A stretch of 64,000 nucleotides of DNA from Marinobacter sp. CHS3-4 (GCF_030053415.1 NZ_JASGBJ010000005.1:101938-165937), one strand, 5' to 3'; positions 57,504 through 64,000 are shown, counted from the stretch's first letter. Notes: generated from the letters alone by a model not told the origin. Translations and numbers: made by a program.

Positions 57504-57854
57504 ATGAAAGAGATCGAGTGGTACCACACAAAAGATGGCTTTACGGTTAAAGGCCAATTCTTTTCACCAATATCTATGGTCGCTCATATCGAAAGGCTAA
57601 ATGGTGTAAAAGTGCTAGCAAAAAAATCGTGGGGTTTAACAGATGATTTCGAAGCATTTTTCGAATACAAAGGTTATCGGTTTATCGTCGAAACACCCTT
57701 CGTTGAAGTTGAGGTGGCAGCATTCGACAAACGAATACCTAAAGATATAACCAAGGAAGTATTAGATCATGCAGCAAGTTATAAATGGGTTAATCCGGTT
57801 ACCTTTATCTGGGCAATGTTGCGTTACTTCATACTTCCGTTCAACCCACGCTAA
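57504..57854 (+). CDS. cassette 12: small soluble hypothetical protein
   Basis: A 116-residue protein with no signal. It is beta-rich and aromatic (IEWYHTKDGFTVKGQFFSP, FEAFFEYKGYRFIVETPF), with a hydrophobic C-terminal stretch (VTFIWAMLRYFILPF) that could touch the membrane. Family unknown. The TAA stop is in R'' of attC 12. Confidence 0.78.
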   Translation: MKEIEWYHTKDGFTVKGQFFSPISMVAHIERLNGVKVLAKKSWGLTDDFEAFFEYKGYRFIVETPFVEVEVAAFDKRIPKDITKEVLDHAASYKWVNPVTFIWAMLRYFILPFNPR

Positions 57855-57950
57855 CAAGTGCCTCAAACGGACTCCGCAAAATATGTCGCGCTTTTTGCAG
57901 TGGCAAAAAAGCGCGCCAATTTTGCTCCTCCGTTTAGGCAGGCGTTACAT
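57849..57950 (+). repeat. attC site 12
   Basis: R'' CGCTAAC, R' GTTACAT, 102 bp. A distinct type with a T- and A-rich centre (GCGCTTTTTGC, GCAAAAAAGCGC). Confidence 0.88.
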
Positions 57951-57963
57951 TTCTTGAGAACAC

Positions 57964-58497
57964 ATGAACAAGTCAGAAATTAAGAAACTATTCGTGGCTA
58001 TCGAAAAGCACGATCACGAAACGGTTCTCGGAATTATTAACAGCGAGACGAAAGCTCTCGAGGTCACTGGGCAACACAACGCCAATTGCAGGGACAAAAC
58101 TCCATTGATGTTTGCCATGCAATGTGAGGATTTTGATCTTTCAGAGAGACTCATTGAGTTCGGCGCAAACGTAAGCGCCAGAATGGCAGCGGGGCCCGAA
58201 TCTAGCGTAATTCAGTTGGCCGTAAAATTTGGTCATGGCCTAAACCCGAATTTTGACAAATGGCTGAGCTTGATAAAACTCCTTTTGACGCAGGGAGCTA
58301 ATCCGTCAGACGCCTTGTGGCCAGCGTGTCATGCATACAATAAAGTCGCGGATAAACCGGAAATTATCTCACTGCTTTTGCAAAGTGGCGCTTCGCCAGA
58401 AGTCGAAGTTGGTAATACCGGCAGCACTGTGAAAGAGCTGGTTAAAGTTAATTCGCAGCTCTATTCGAATCGTGTTCTTTCGCTATTTGGGCTTTAG
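57964..58497 (+). CDS. cassette 13: ankyrin-repeat protein
   Basis: A 177-residue cytoplasmic protein with about three to four ankyrin-like repeats: DKTPLMFAMQCEDFDLSERLIEFGANVSAR, VIQLAVKFGHGLN, LIKLLLTQGANPSDA and IISLLLQSGASPEVE. Ankyrin domains bind other proteins. Partners are unknown. No catalytic motif is visible. Confidence 0.85.
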   Translation: MNKSEIKKLFVAIEKHDHETVLGIINSETKALEVTGQHNANCRDKTPLMFAMQCEDFDLSERLIEFGANVSARMAAGPESSVIQLAVKFGHGLNPNFDKWLSLIKLLLTQGANPSDALWPACHAYNKVADKPEIISLLLQSGASPEVEVGNTGSTVKELVKVNSQLYSNRVLSLFGL

Positions 58498-58507
58498 GAA
58501 TGGAAAA

Positions 58508-58579
58508 ATGTAACAAGGCGCTGTTGTCGGACTGGTTTTCCGCTGCGCTCCAAACCAACCGCAAAGCGCGGCGTTAAGC
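58508..58579 (+). repeat. attC site 13
   Basis: R'' ATGTAAC, R' GTTAAGC (perfect), 72 bp, with arms CTGGTTTTCCGC and GCTCCAAACCA. Confidence 0.9.
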
Positions 58580-58581
58580 CT

Positions 58582-59136
58582 ATGAATAAAGATGCTTTCA
58601 AGTTCGCGTCTGCAAATAACTTAGATTGGCTGGTTAAATTCCACAATCACGTCAAAGCTCTCTTTGGAGAAGCACAGCAGGAGATTGATGATTTAGAAGA
58701 TCAGCATCTGAGGAAATTTTGGTCGGACGTGTATTCGAATCAATTTCCAAAAAGTTTGCGGACTGCTGTCTTCCTGATGATGTTTGGTCACATTGAAGAA
58801 ATGTTGATTCTTTTATCAAAAGGGAAGGATGTAGCACCGGACTCAAGATTAGGCGGCCTGGAGAAGTACAAGCCTATAGTCAAAGAAGCCTTGGGGGATG
58901 AGATTGCACAATTTGAGCCTTGGCAATTTCTGATGGAGGCGGCTCAAATTCGAAATACAATTTTGCACTCAGCCGGACGGCCATCGCTCATGCGGAAACC
59001 AGAAAAGGTGGAGCAGATCATTCAGAAGCGGTCCAATTGTTACCACCTAAAGATGGATCGAATCGAGATCCGTCCTGAAGGACTTCGGCTACTGGCAAAC
59101 TACACCCGGGACTTCATCGACAGGCTTAACCAGTAG
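58582..59136 (+). CDS. cassette 14: HEPN-motif protein, possible RNase
   Basis: A 184-residue all-alpha protein. The stretch QIRNTILHSAGRP has Arg124 and His129 (Rx4H with N125), the signature of HEPN ribonuclease domains used in toxins, abortive infection and CRISPR effectors. Upstream helices (LMMFGHIEEMLILLSKG) fit a HEPN-type bundle. It starts 3 bases after R' and its stop (TAG) lies in attC 14, so the final NQ come from the site. No obvious antitoxin cassette follows. The HEPN reading rests on the motif alone. Confidence 0.8.
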   Translation: MNKDAFKFASANNLDWLVKFHNHVKALFGEAQQEIDDLEDQHLRKFWSDVYSNQFPKSLRTAVFLMMFGHIEEMLILLSKGKDVAPDSRLGGLEKYKPIVKEALGDEIAQFEPWQFLMEAAQIRNTILHSAGRPSLMRKPEKVEQIIQKRSNCYHLKMDRIEIRPEGLRLLANYTRDFIDRLNQ

Positions 59137-59227
59137 TTCCAGTACGTTCCGGCCCTACGGGCCTCCACCGGACCGGTTTTCCGTCGCGTTGCGCCTCCAA
59201 ACCGGCCGCTGAACATTGGCGTTAAAA
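59124..59227 (+). repeat. attC site 14
   Basis: R'' GCTTAAC, R' GTTAAAA, 104 bp. Almost the same as site 18 over its whole length (CACCGGACCGGTTTTCC, GCGCCTCCAAACC, GCCGCTGAACATTGG). Confidence 0.92.
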
Positions 59228-59238
59228 GTCACACAACT

Positions 59239-59709
59239 ATGAGCGGGAAACCCGAAGAGCCGCGCAAGACTACGAGGACTGTTGAGAGCACTATGCGGTA
59301 CCCAAGCGAATCGAGAATAGGGTTATTTCGGAACCTGTCATACAGTGGCGCCGGCTCTTCCTTGATTATTGTCCTTGCGCTGCTTCAAGTTGGGGTGGAG
59401 AGCACTTCCTTAACGGTCGCTTTGTATGGTGCTTGTGCGGCGATGCCTGGCTTTTTCATTCTTGGCGGAGTTTATGAGGCCTACATTCTGAGAGGTCAAA
59501 AGAGCTATAAGCACTTCCGGGGCGACTTTTCACAAGAGCTCACCTCTATTCTGGGCTCTTTGTGCGGTTTGGCTCTGATTCTCTCTCTCGTCTCAGTCAT
59601 CTTTTATCTGAGTGAGATCGCTGCGTTCGTATTTGGCGGATCAGTTGCATTATCGCTAATTGCTTATTTTGTATTCGAGCATCATCTGGCCAAGTCGTTG
59701 GGTGAGTGA
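59239..59709 (+). CDS. cassette 15: membrane protein
   Basis: A 156-residue protein with a polar N-terminus (about 1-35) and four membrane segments (SLIIVLALLQVGV, TVALYGACAAMPGFFILGG, SILGSLCGLALILSLVSVIF, AFVFGGSVALSLIAYFVF). Function unknown. Confidence 0.8.
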   Translation: MSGKPEEPRKTTRTVESTMRYPSESRIGLFRNLSYSGAGSSLIIVLALLQVGVESTSLTVALYGACAAMPGFFILGGVYEAYILRGQKSYKHFRGDFSQELTSILGSLCGLALILSLVSVIFYLSEIAAFVFGGSVALSLIAYFVFEHHLAKSLGE

Positions 59710-59711
59710 TC

Positions 59712-59795
59712 TTTTAACAAGTGCAGGCACGGCGACGCCCATTACATTGCGCCTTCGGCTTCATTACATGGGCGCGCATGCTGCAAGCGTTAGGT
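59712..59795 (+). repeat. attC site 15
   Basis: R'' TTTTAAC, R' GTTAGGT (perfect), 84 bp. Core CGCCCATTACATTGCGC pairs with a later CATTACATGGGCGCGC. Confidence 0.9.
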
Positions 59796-59800
59796 GAAGA

Positions 59801-60223
59801 ATGGACTTGCTCAAACTTACCATATTAATTCTTGCTCTGATCCTCACAGGATGTCAGAAAACGGTCGAATTGGAGCAAAAAGAATGGACCGATCCCCTGA
59901 ATGGTTCCACTCAAATTATGGAACAACTGAAGATAGATCCTTGGCAGGTCATTACCTACCCAAAAAACAGGGATAGCGTGCTCATAGTTAAAAAAGAAAA
60001 TGGTCCAATGCTTTCTTACGACACATCGGGTAAAAGCCAAACCATTATGGTTCACCCAAAACAAAATTCTGGGCATTCATCGGTCGATATCACTGATTCA
60101 AACGATGATGGTATCTTCGATAAGATACGTTTCTTTTCTGGTCCGGAGTCAGACCAGATTACAATGTACGAAGCAAACTTAGTAAACGGAATTTGGTTAA
60201 TCGATGAGCATACAAAGAAATAG
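59801..60223 (+). CDS. cassette 16: putative lipoprotein
   Basis: A 140-residue lipoprotein (MDLLKLTILILALILTGCQ, lipobox LTGC). The mature part includes DSNDDGIFDKIRFFSGPE, which resembles a short Ca-binding type DxDxDG loop (DSNDDGIFDKI). Function unknown. Confidence 0.8.
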   Translation: MDLLKLTILILALILTGCQKTVELEQKEWTDPLNGSTQIMEQLKIDPWQVITYPKNRDSVLIVKKENGPMLSYDTSGKSQTIMVHPKQNSGHSSVDITDSNDDGIFDKIRFFSGPESDQITMYEANLVNGIWLIDEHTKK

Positions 60224-60231
60224 CAAGAATC

Positions 60232-60280
60232 ACCTAACCAGCAGCTCCAGCGGACATGCATGCTGAGCTGGGCGTTAGGA
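60232..60280 (+). repeat. attC site 16 (short)
   Basis: R'' ACCTAAC (perfect), R' GTTAGGA, only 49 bp. The arms GCAGCTC and GAGCTGGGC make a compact hairpin. Confidence 0.88.
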
Positions 60281-60291
60281 GTAAAGGGAAG

Positions 60292-60687
60292 TTGAACGTA
60301 ATCCTTTTCATCGTATTAGTAGTCATTGGTATTAGATCGGCGTTCTCAGTGCGTCGAGAGTCATCGATTTTTGATGAGCTGGGCGCCCCCAAGGGCGTCT
60401 TCTGGCTTACGTTAATATTGCCGCTGGCTCCGATTGTACTGTTGGTGTTGCCCAGCCTAATAGGGTGGTTACCGGCAGCATTAATAGCCTCTATATGCTG
60501 TGTGCCGCTGTTGGTTCAGGCTCGCCGAAGCATTTTGGTTTTTGAAACTTCTGGGACCTCTAGATCAGACAACGCCCTCAAATCGGCTCAATCGGCTTTT
60601 GGGGCTTCGCTCGTGGGTCTAATCTACATTTGTCTCTTTGTTGTCTGGTCTTTTTTGGCCAGCGGGCTGGGTAGTGCAAGCTTCTAA
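60292..60687 (+). CDS. cassette 17: membrane protein
   Basis: A 131-residue protein from a TTG at 60292 (AGGAG and AGGG upstream). An in-frame ATG at 60256 lies inside attC 16. Membrane segments include LFIVLVVIGIRSAF, FWLTLILPLAPIVLLVLPSLIGWLPAALIASICC and SLVGLIYICLFVVWSFLA. The TAA stop is in R'' of attC 17. Function unknown. Confidence 0.72.
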   Translation: MNVILFIVLVVIGIRSAFSVRRESSIFDELGAPKGVFWLTLILPLAPIVLLVLPSLIGWLPAALIASICCVPLLVQARRSILVFETSGTSRSDNALKSAQSAFGASLVGLIYICLFVVWSFLASGLGSASF

Positions 60688-60762
60688 CAAGGCGCTTGAG
60701 TTTTTTCCGGCCTTCGGCCTCCATCGGACGGCCTTGTCACGCCGCTTAGCTTGGCGTTATGC
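60682..60762 (+). repeat. attC site 17
   Basis: R'' TTCTAAC, R' GTTATGC, 81 bp. Resembles the common type but with CATCGGACGGCCTTGTCACG. Confidence 0.92.
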
Positions 60763-60775
60763 CTATGGATGAAGA

Positions 60776-61072
60776 ATGCAAGTCACTAGTTTCCTGTCAG
60801 CTTTTGCGGTAGTGGTTTTCGTGATTTGTCACGTAGCAATCCAATTGCTGTCTATCGCTTATGTTGATTGGAAAAAAGCTAAAGAGAAGGGCGTTGCGAT
60901 TGGGTTGGCAGTGTGGGGAGGCTACCGTCACGAATGGGCCCAGGAATTTGTGAGCGGATCAAAGCTCAATGTCATGGTTAAGCTCGACAAAGTTCGGCTT
61001 TGCGCGATTTGGATTTTCGTTGGGTTCTTTGCACTTTCGCTACTGGGCACACCGTTCGGGCATAACCAGTAG
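60776..61072 (+). CDS. cassette 18: small membrane protein
   Basis: A 98-residue protein with an N-terminal and a C-terminal membrane segment (FLSAFAVVVFVICHVAIQLLSI; LCAIWIFVGFFALSLLG) around a basic middle. The stop is inside attC 18, so the last residues HNQ come from the site, as in cassette 11. Function unknown. Confidence 0.75.
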   Translation: MQVTSFLSAFAVVVFVICHVAIQLLSIAYVDWKKAKEKGVAIGLAVWGGYRHEWAQEFVSGSKLNVMVKLDKVRLCAIWIFVGFFALSLLGTPFGHNQ

Positions 61073-61165
61073 TTGCAGTGCATTCCGGCCCTAACGGGCC
61101 CCCACCGGACCGGTTTTCCAGCGCGGTAGCGCCTCCAAACCAGCCGCTGAACATTGGAGTTAGGT
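61060..61165 (+). repeat. attC site 18
   Basis: R'' GCATAAC, R' GTTAGGT (perfect), 106 bp. Near-identical to site 14. Confidence 0.92.
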
Positions 61166-61178
61166 GAAAAAAGATTCG

Positions 61179-61709
61179 ATGAAGCATCTGATTCTAATCA
61201 TGGTCGCTCTTCTTTTGGGAGTGCCTTCGGCCAACGCAGAAGATAGAGAGCCTAAATTCAACCAAATCAAACGCTCCGATCCCGAGATGCAGCGAGCATA
61301 TGATTTGGCTTCTGAAACTATCAGCGCCTTTATTAAAAAAGTTCAGGTTGGTGGTGACGCGACGTTTCTGGCTAAGCTGAAATTCCGTGTTCCAGAATTG
61401 TCAGAACATATGGGTTCCGATCAATTCTTGTATATCTGGCTGAATGGCGTCGCCTATCATCCTGAGGAAAATCTGTTATCAGGTGTTTTTTTTGAGCTGC
61501 CCAAATCCTTAAGCAAATGGCATCGAGTTGGTGAAAGGCTTGGTTTCTATCCAGAGGATGTTTTTGATTGGATGATAATCGAAAACGGCATCGCTCAGGG
61601 CGGGTACACAATCAAAGCAATGAGAAGTAGGTTAAAAACCGAAGAAGAAAAAGCCAGATATGATGAATACATTGGTATTAAAAGCTATCAACCGGTACTA
61701 GGACGATGA
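61179..61709 (+). CDS. cassette 19: exported DUF2314-like protein
   Basis: A 176-residue protein from the ATG at 61179, with a signal peptide ending PSANA. The mature part has the DUF2314 pattern: SEHMGSDQFLYIWLNGVAYH, LLSGVFFELP and, near the end, DVFDWMIIENGIAQGGYTIKAMR. DUF2314 function is not established. A GTG at 61164 would add five residues. Confidence 0.82.
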   Translation: MKHLILIMVALLLGVPSANAEDREPKFNQIKRSDPEMQRAYDLASETISAFIKKVQVGGDATFLAKLKFRVPELSEHMGSDQFLYIWLNGVAYHPEENLLSGVFFELPKSLSKWHRVGERLGFYPEDVFDWMIIENGIAQGGYTIKAMRSRLKTEEEKARYDEYIGIKSYQPVLGR

Positions 61710-61712
61710 ATC

Positions 61713-61773
61713 ACCTAACAAGGCACATCACCGGACGCCATTGGCATGGCGCCGGTGTGTTTTGGCGTTATGC
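61713..61773 (+). repeat. attC site 19
   Basis: R'' ACCTAAC (perfect), R' GTTATGC, 61 bp, compact with arms CACCGGACGCCA and TGGCGCCGGTG. Confidence 0.92.
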
Positions 61774-61834
61774 CCAAATGATCAACGTAGCGCTATGGCG
61801 GCACTTTTAATGGAAGTTAAAGGAAGAAAGGCAT

Positions 61835-62503
61835 ATGAGCAGTAGCTTTTTGTTAGAGATGTTCGGTCTGTTTGGTGGTGGTGTAGTAATCGTGACAGCT
61901 CTATCTAGGTGGTGGGGTGGGGTCTTGTCAAAGCGAATCATCCAAAATGAAAAAGCCGAGATAGACAAAAAGCTGGAGGCGGAAAAAGCCAAGCTTCTCG
62001 AGGGCGTGGAAGTCACAAAAGCCAGGTTACAAGAGCAAACCAAGCTGGCGGAGATTAGGCTATCGTCAATTAACGAAGAGCGCTTTAAGGCTTTAACTTT
62101 AAATTATCAGCTATTAGCGGATACCTGGATTGATTGTCGTTGGGCAATACAGCCCGACGAGCTCGGCCGCTCCAAGCCACCAGAAAAAGAGCGGTTGGAA
62201 AAGGCTGCGGAATCACTCGATCATTATTTTCGTGATTTTGAGCGAAAACGGCTATTTATGTCTGAAGAGTCTCAGTCATCAGTCTACGAATTTCTGACAA
62301 GTGTTTGGCAAAGCCTGGATAAGCTAAGAATTTTTGGACAGTCCGATCGGCCTTTGAACGAGAGGTTGAATGAGTTATATGACGAATGGATACATGACCT
62401 CAAGCCCAAGATGGACTCTGCTCGAAAAGCAATCGAGTCCGAGTATAAAGAGATAATTGGAGTCAATCAGCATAACAAAGCATTGCAGCGGACAAGCCGC
62501 TGA
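61835..62503 (+). CDS. cassette 20: membrane-anchored coiled-coil protein
   Basis: A 222-residue protein. One N-terminal membrane segment (MFGLFGGGVVIVTALSRWWGG) is followed by a coiled coil of about 35-80 (KAEIDKKLEAEKAKLLEG) and a helical C-terminal half. The stop is inside attC 20, so the final residues HNKALQRTSR are encoded by the recombination site. Function unknown. Confidence 0.82.
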   Translation: MSSSFLLEMFGLFGGGVVIVTALSRWWGGVLSKRIIQNEKAEIDKKLEAEKAKLLEGVEVTKARLQEQTKLAEIRLSSINEERFKALTLNYQLLADTWIDCRWAIQPDELGRSKPPEKERLEKAAESLDHYFRDFERKRLFMSEESQSSVYEFLTSVWQSLDKLRIFGQSDRPLNERLNELYDEWIHDLKPKMDSARKAIESEYKEIIGVNQHNKALQRTSR

Positions 62504-62517
62504 ATGCGGCGTTAAGG
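62470..62517 (+). repeat. attC site 20 (short)
   Basis: R'' GCATAAC, R' GTTAAGG, 48 bp. Arms GCATTGCAGCGG and CCGCTGAATGC form a nearly perfect stem. Confidence 0.9.
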
Positions 62518-62523
62518 AAAAGC

Positions 62524-63093
62524 ATGCATAGCTTCGTCACAATTTTGATGGTTGGCCTACTGTTCAGTCCTTTCTCACTGGCGGATTTGTGGGTTTCGAA
62601 AGGCAACTTTGGAGAACTTCCTTTCTATACCGAACGTGATGAGAGAAAAAAGATAGACGGCTGCAGTGGAGAGGTTTGTGAAACTGGACTGATACTGAAG
62701 AAAACATACTTCAAGGCTAATCTGGTCTCAAATGAATCAGACCTCAAAAAACTGTTTGGCGTGTGGACAGGTGGTGATTGCCAATCTGATACATGGAAGC
62801 TTAAAAAGGATGGTGGGTTCGCGTCCAAGTATCCTCTTGAGGGCGAGATCTATAGTTGGTCCGGCAGCTATTTTTTAGAGCAAGGTGTTTACGTTGAAGA
62901 AGGGAAGAACAATAAGGGAGAACGTGAGTATAACGAAGCTTATTTGTACTACGTTCCTGCCAAGGACCTATTAATTTACAAGGGATTACGGGGCTTCGAT
63001 GGTTACGATCAGCATGGGAATGAGAAATTCGTAGAATTTTCTGGTCCTGATTTCTATTACTTTCGGCGGTGTGATTCCTTAACAAGTGGGTGA
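62524..63093 (+). CDS. cassette 21: secreted hypothetical protein
   Basis: A 189-residue protein with a signal peptide (MHSFVTILMVGLLFSPFSLA). The mature part has four cysteines (CSGEVC, GGDCQSD, RRCDS), which may form two disulfides in the periplasm, and is rich in Tyr/Gly and beta strands. The stop lies just inside attC 21. Family unknown. Confidence 0.8.
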   Translation: MHSFVTILMVGLLFSPFSLADLWVSKGNFGELPFYTERDERKKIDGCSGEVCETGLILKKTYFKANLVSNESDLKKLFGVWTGGDCQSDTWKLKKDGGFASKYPLEGEIYSWSGSYFLEQGVYVEEGKNNKGEREYNEAYLYYVPAKDLLIYKGLRGFDGYDQHGNEKFVEFSGPDFYYFRRCDSLTSG

Positions 63094-63148
63094 AGCTGAC
63101 CGGTACTACGCTGCGCTCCGGACCGGCAGCTTACCCAAGGCGTTATAG
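63077..63148 (+). repeat. attC site 21
   Basis: R'' CCTTAAC, R' GTTATAG, 72 bp, with arms GCTGACCGGT and GGACCGGCAGC. Confidence 0.92.
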
Positions 63149-63165
63149 CACTTCGAGATCTCAGA

Positions 63166-63495
63166 ATGGGCGATTACAGAATCACTTTGGGTTCGCATCT
63201 CTTAATACTGATGGTCAATTTGATATGCGTACGAATGATCTATGACGTAAGCGATGGTGAGGTTGCATGGCGGGGAATCTTCCAGCTGCACCAGGCAGAA
63301 TTCGCAACTGTTGCTGTTGTCCTGTTCACGATGGCTTGCTCTAATCTATGCCAAAGAACTGTACAGGAAGTTCTCTGGGCGACTATAACAAGGCGCATCA
63401 GTACACGGCCGATTGCCGCCGGACGCCACTGGCGTGTCGCCGCTGTGCTTGGCGTTATACACCAGGAAAATGAATACTCACAGAATGGAGTCTGA
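63166..63495 (+). CDS. cassette 22: membrane protein reading through its attC
   Basis: The first 73 residues form a small membrane protein (two segments: HLLILMVNLICVRMIY and FATVAVVLFTMAC). The frame has no stop before attC 22: it passes through the whole site and ends 2 bases before the cassette 23 ATG, giving a 109-residue chain with a basic attC-coded tail (TRRISTRPIAAGRHWR). A one-base shift would instead end at the TAA within R'' (63386-63388), as many other cassettes here do. I suspect a frameshift or 3' truncation. Confidence 0.6.
   Translation: MGDYRITLGSHLLILMVNLICVRMIYDVSDGEVAWRGIFQLHQAEFATVAVVLFTMACSNLCQRTVQEVLWATITRRISTRPIAAGRHWRVAAVLGVIHQENEYSQNGV
63383..63460 (+). repeat. attC site 22
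   Basis: R'' CTATAAC, R' GTTATAC, 78 bp, with GCCGGACGCCACTGGCGTG in the centre. Confidence 0.92.
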
Positions 63496-63497
63496 CT

Positions 63498-63791
63498 ATG
63501 AAAAAACAGATTAAACGTCTCTCACCGCACCAAAATGGAAAGGTTTTTGGGGTGCTCATGGCAGTTGCTACATTGCCAATTTTCTTACCCATGATTTTAA
63601 TGATGAACCTCGCTGGTCCGCCGATGGGGCCAGACGGAAACACCGTTGGATTTCCAACTTTCGTCTTCTTTATTTTCCCATTGCTCTACCTGATTTTCGG
63701 CTATATATCTGTCGTGATTGGCTGCTTTTTCTACAATATCCTCAATCGGTTTATCGGCGGGTTTGAATTTCATGTCGAAGAGGTTCATTGA
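63498..63791 (+). CDS. cassette 23: small membrane protein
   Basis: A 97-residue protein with two membrane segments (VLMAVATLPIFLPMILMMNLA, TFVFFIFPLLYLIFGYISVVIGCFFYNI) and the C-terminus FIGGFEFHVEEVH. GGAG lies 7 bases before the ATG. The preceding read-through frame stops 2 bases before this start, so the two could be coupled. Function unknown. Confidence 0.8.
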   Translation: MKKQIKRLSPHQNGKVFGVLMAVATLPIFLPMILMMNLAGPPMGPDGNTVGFPTFVFFIFPLLYLIFGYISVVIGCFFYNILNRFIGGFEFHVEEVH

Positions 63792-63800
63792 GGTCGAGAT

Positions 63801-63887
63801 GTATAACAATGCCATTAAGGTTGTTCCGGGCCATTGGCCCTCCACCGGACGCCCTTGTCAGGGCGCCGCTTATGGCTGGCGTTAAGT
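63801..63887 (+). repeat. attC site 23
   Basis: R'' GTATAAC, R' GTTAAGT (perfect), 87 bp, common core CACCGGACGCCCTTGTCAGG. Very close to site 3 (CATTAAG, GCTTATGGC). Confidence 0.92.
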
Positions 63888-63894
63888 GAAACCA

Positions 63895-64000
63895 ATGATT
63901 AAAACCCCCGTTCTGCAAGTCCATAAAGATTACCTTTTGCCTGTGGGCGAAAAAGAGTTCGGGGTTTGCGGGCTGGCCAACTTTGAGAGCGGTTGCTTCA
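63895..64000 (+). CDS. cassette 24: 5' end of an unrecognised gene
   Basis: An ATG 8 bases after R' opens a frame that continues to the window edge (at least 35 residues, MIKTPVLQVHKDYLLPVGE...). No hydrophobic start. Too short to classify. Confidence 0.6.
   Translation, partial: MIKTPVLQVHKDYLLPVGEKEFGVCGLANFESGCF

Larger units (their letters stand above)
51033..64000 (+). mobile_element. sedentary chromosomal integron (intI remnant, attI, 23 attC)
   Basis: The left end is the reverse-oriented intI remnant, followed rightward by a probable attI and an array of cassettes extending beyond the window. Twenty-three attC sites with R'' (RYYYAAC) and R' (GTTRRRY) boxes lie at 0.3-0.9 kb spacing, and all cassette genes read rightward. 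This divergent intI/attI/cassette layout is diagnostic of an integron. No transposase or resistance gene is visible. The stated span covers what is inside the window only. Confidence 0.95.

Noticed and set aside
53304..63887. Regularly spaced similar repeats resembling a CRISPR array
   Set aside because: The repeats are 48-106 bp, vary in sequence and flank single genes of 0.25-0.7 kb. They carry R''/R' boxes and imperfect palindromes, so they are attC sites.
52157..63887. Toxin-antitoxin pairs, common in large integrons
   Set aside because: I saw no two-gene cassettes with typical small toxin/antitoxin features. Cassette 14 has a HEPN motif but no partner.

Overview
The window looks like the chromosome of a marine gammaproteobacterium, most likely Marinobacter or a close relative. 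This is inferred from gene order and protein character, not from a search. The left and middle parts (1 to about 50.8 kb) are ordinary core genome of moderately high GC. The right end (about 51.0 kb to the window edge) is a chromosomal integron whose cassettes are visibly AT-richer than the host.

Region 1 (1-10.4 kb) is the pseudomonad-type mixed-function cluster serC-pheA-hisC-tyrA/aroA(fusion)-cmk-rpsA-ihfB-lapA-lapB-pyrF. It joins serine and aromatic amino acid synthesis, CMP kinase, ribosomal protein S1, IHF-beta, control of LPS assembly and pyrimidine synthesis. Region 2 (10.5-25 kb) holds two identical tRNA-Asn(GUU) genes, an aspartate-type aminotransferase, uvrB, a divergent pair made of a GNAT/C39-peptidase fusion and an RLAN/RimK-type ATP-grasp ligase, a CDF metal transporter, pyrD, rmf, rlmKL, an outer-membrane barrel protein and an M18 aminopeptidase. 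A gene-free stretch before pyrD carries a perfect DnaA box. Region 3 (25-43 kb) has a YheT hydrolase, tesA divergent from ybbA-ybbP, periplasmic binding proteins, an Fe-alcohol dehydrogenase, an M48 lipoprotein protease, tandem hotdog thioesterases, htpG, dusC, an animal-type class I aldolase, an SDR and a class 3 lipase. Region 4 (43-50.8 kb) has a large 7TMR-DISM hybrid histidine kinase, a CaiB-type CoA-transferase, a DUF1499 lipoprotein, a thioredoxin-like protein and an unrecognised proline-rich protein.

Region 5 (51.03-64.0 kb) is the main find. A leftward integron integrase gene (intI) has an internal deletion and frameshift that remove part of the catalytic domain. Its GTG start, Shine-Dalgarno, promoter and a perfect LexA box still look intact. 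Rightward of it are a probable attI and 23 attC sites in about 11 kb, delimiting 23 complete cassettes and the start of a 24th. All cassette genes point rightward. Most have no recognisable function: small membrane proteins predominate, with several lipoproteins or secreted proteins, an ankyrin-repeat protein, a DUF2314-like secreted protein and a protein with a HEPN-type Rx4H motif. Two attC sites (numbers 14 and 18) are near-identical over about 100 bp, and at least six others share one core, which suggests a resident array built largely from related sites. Because the local integrase looks dead, the array should now be frozen unless an integrase acts in trans.
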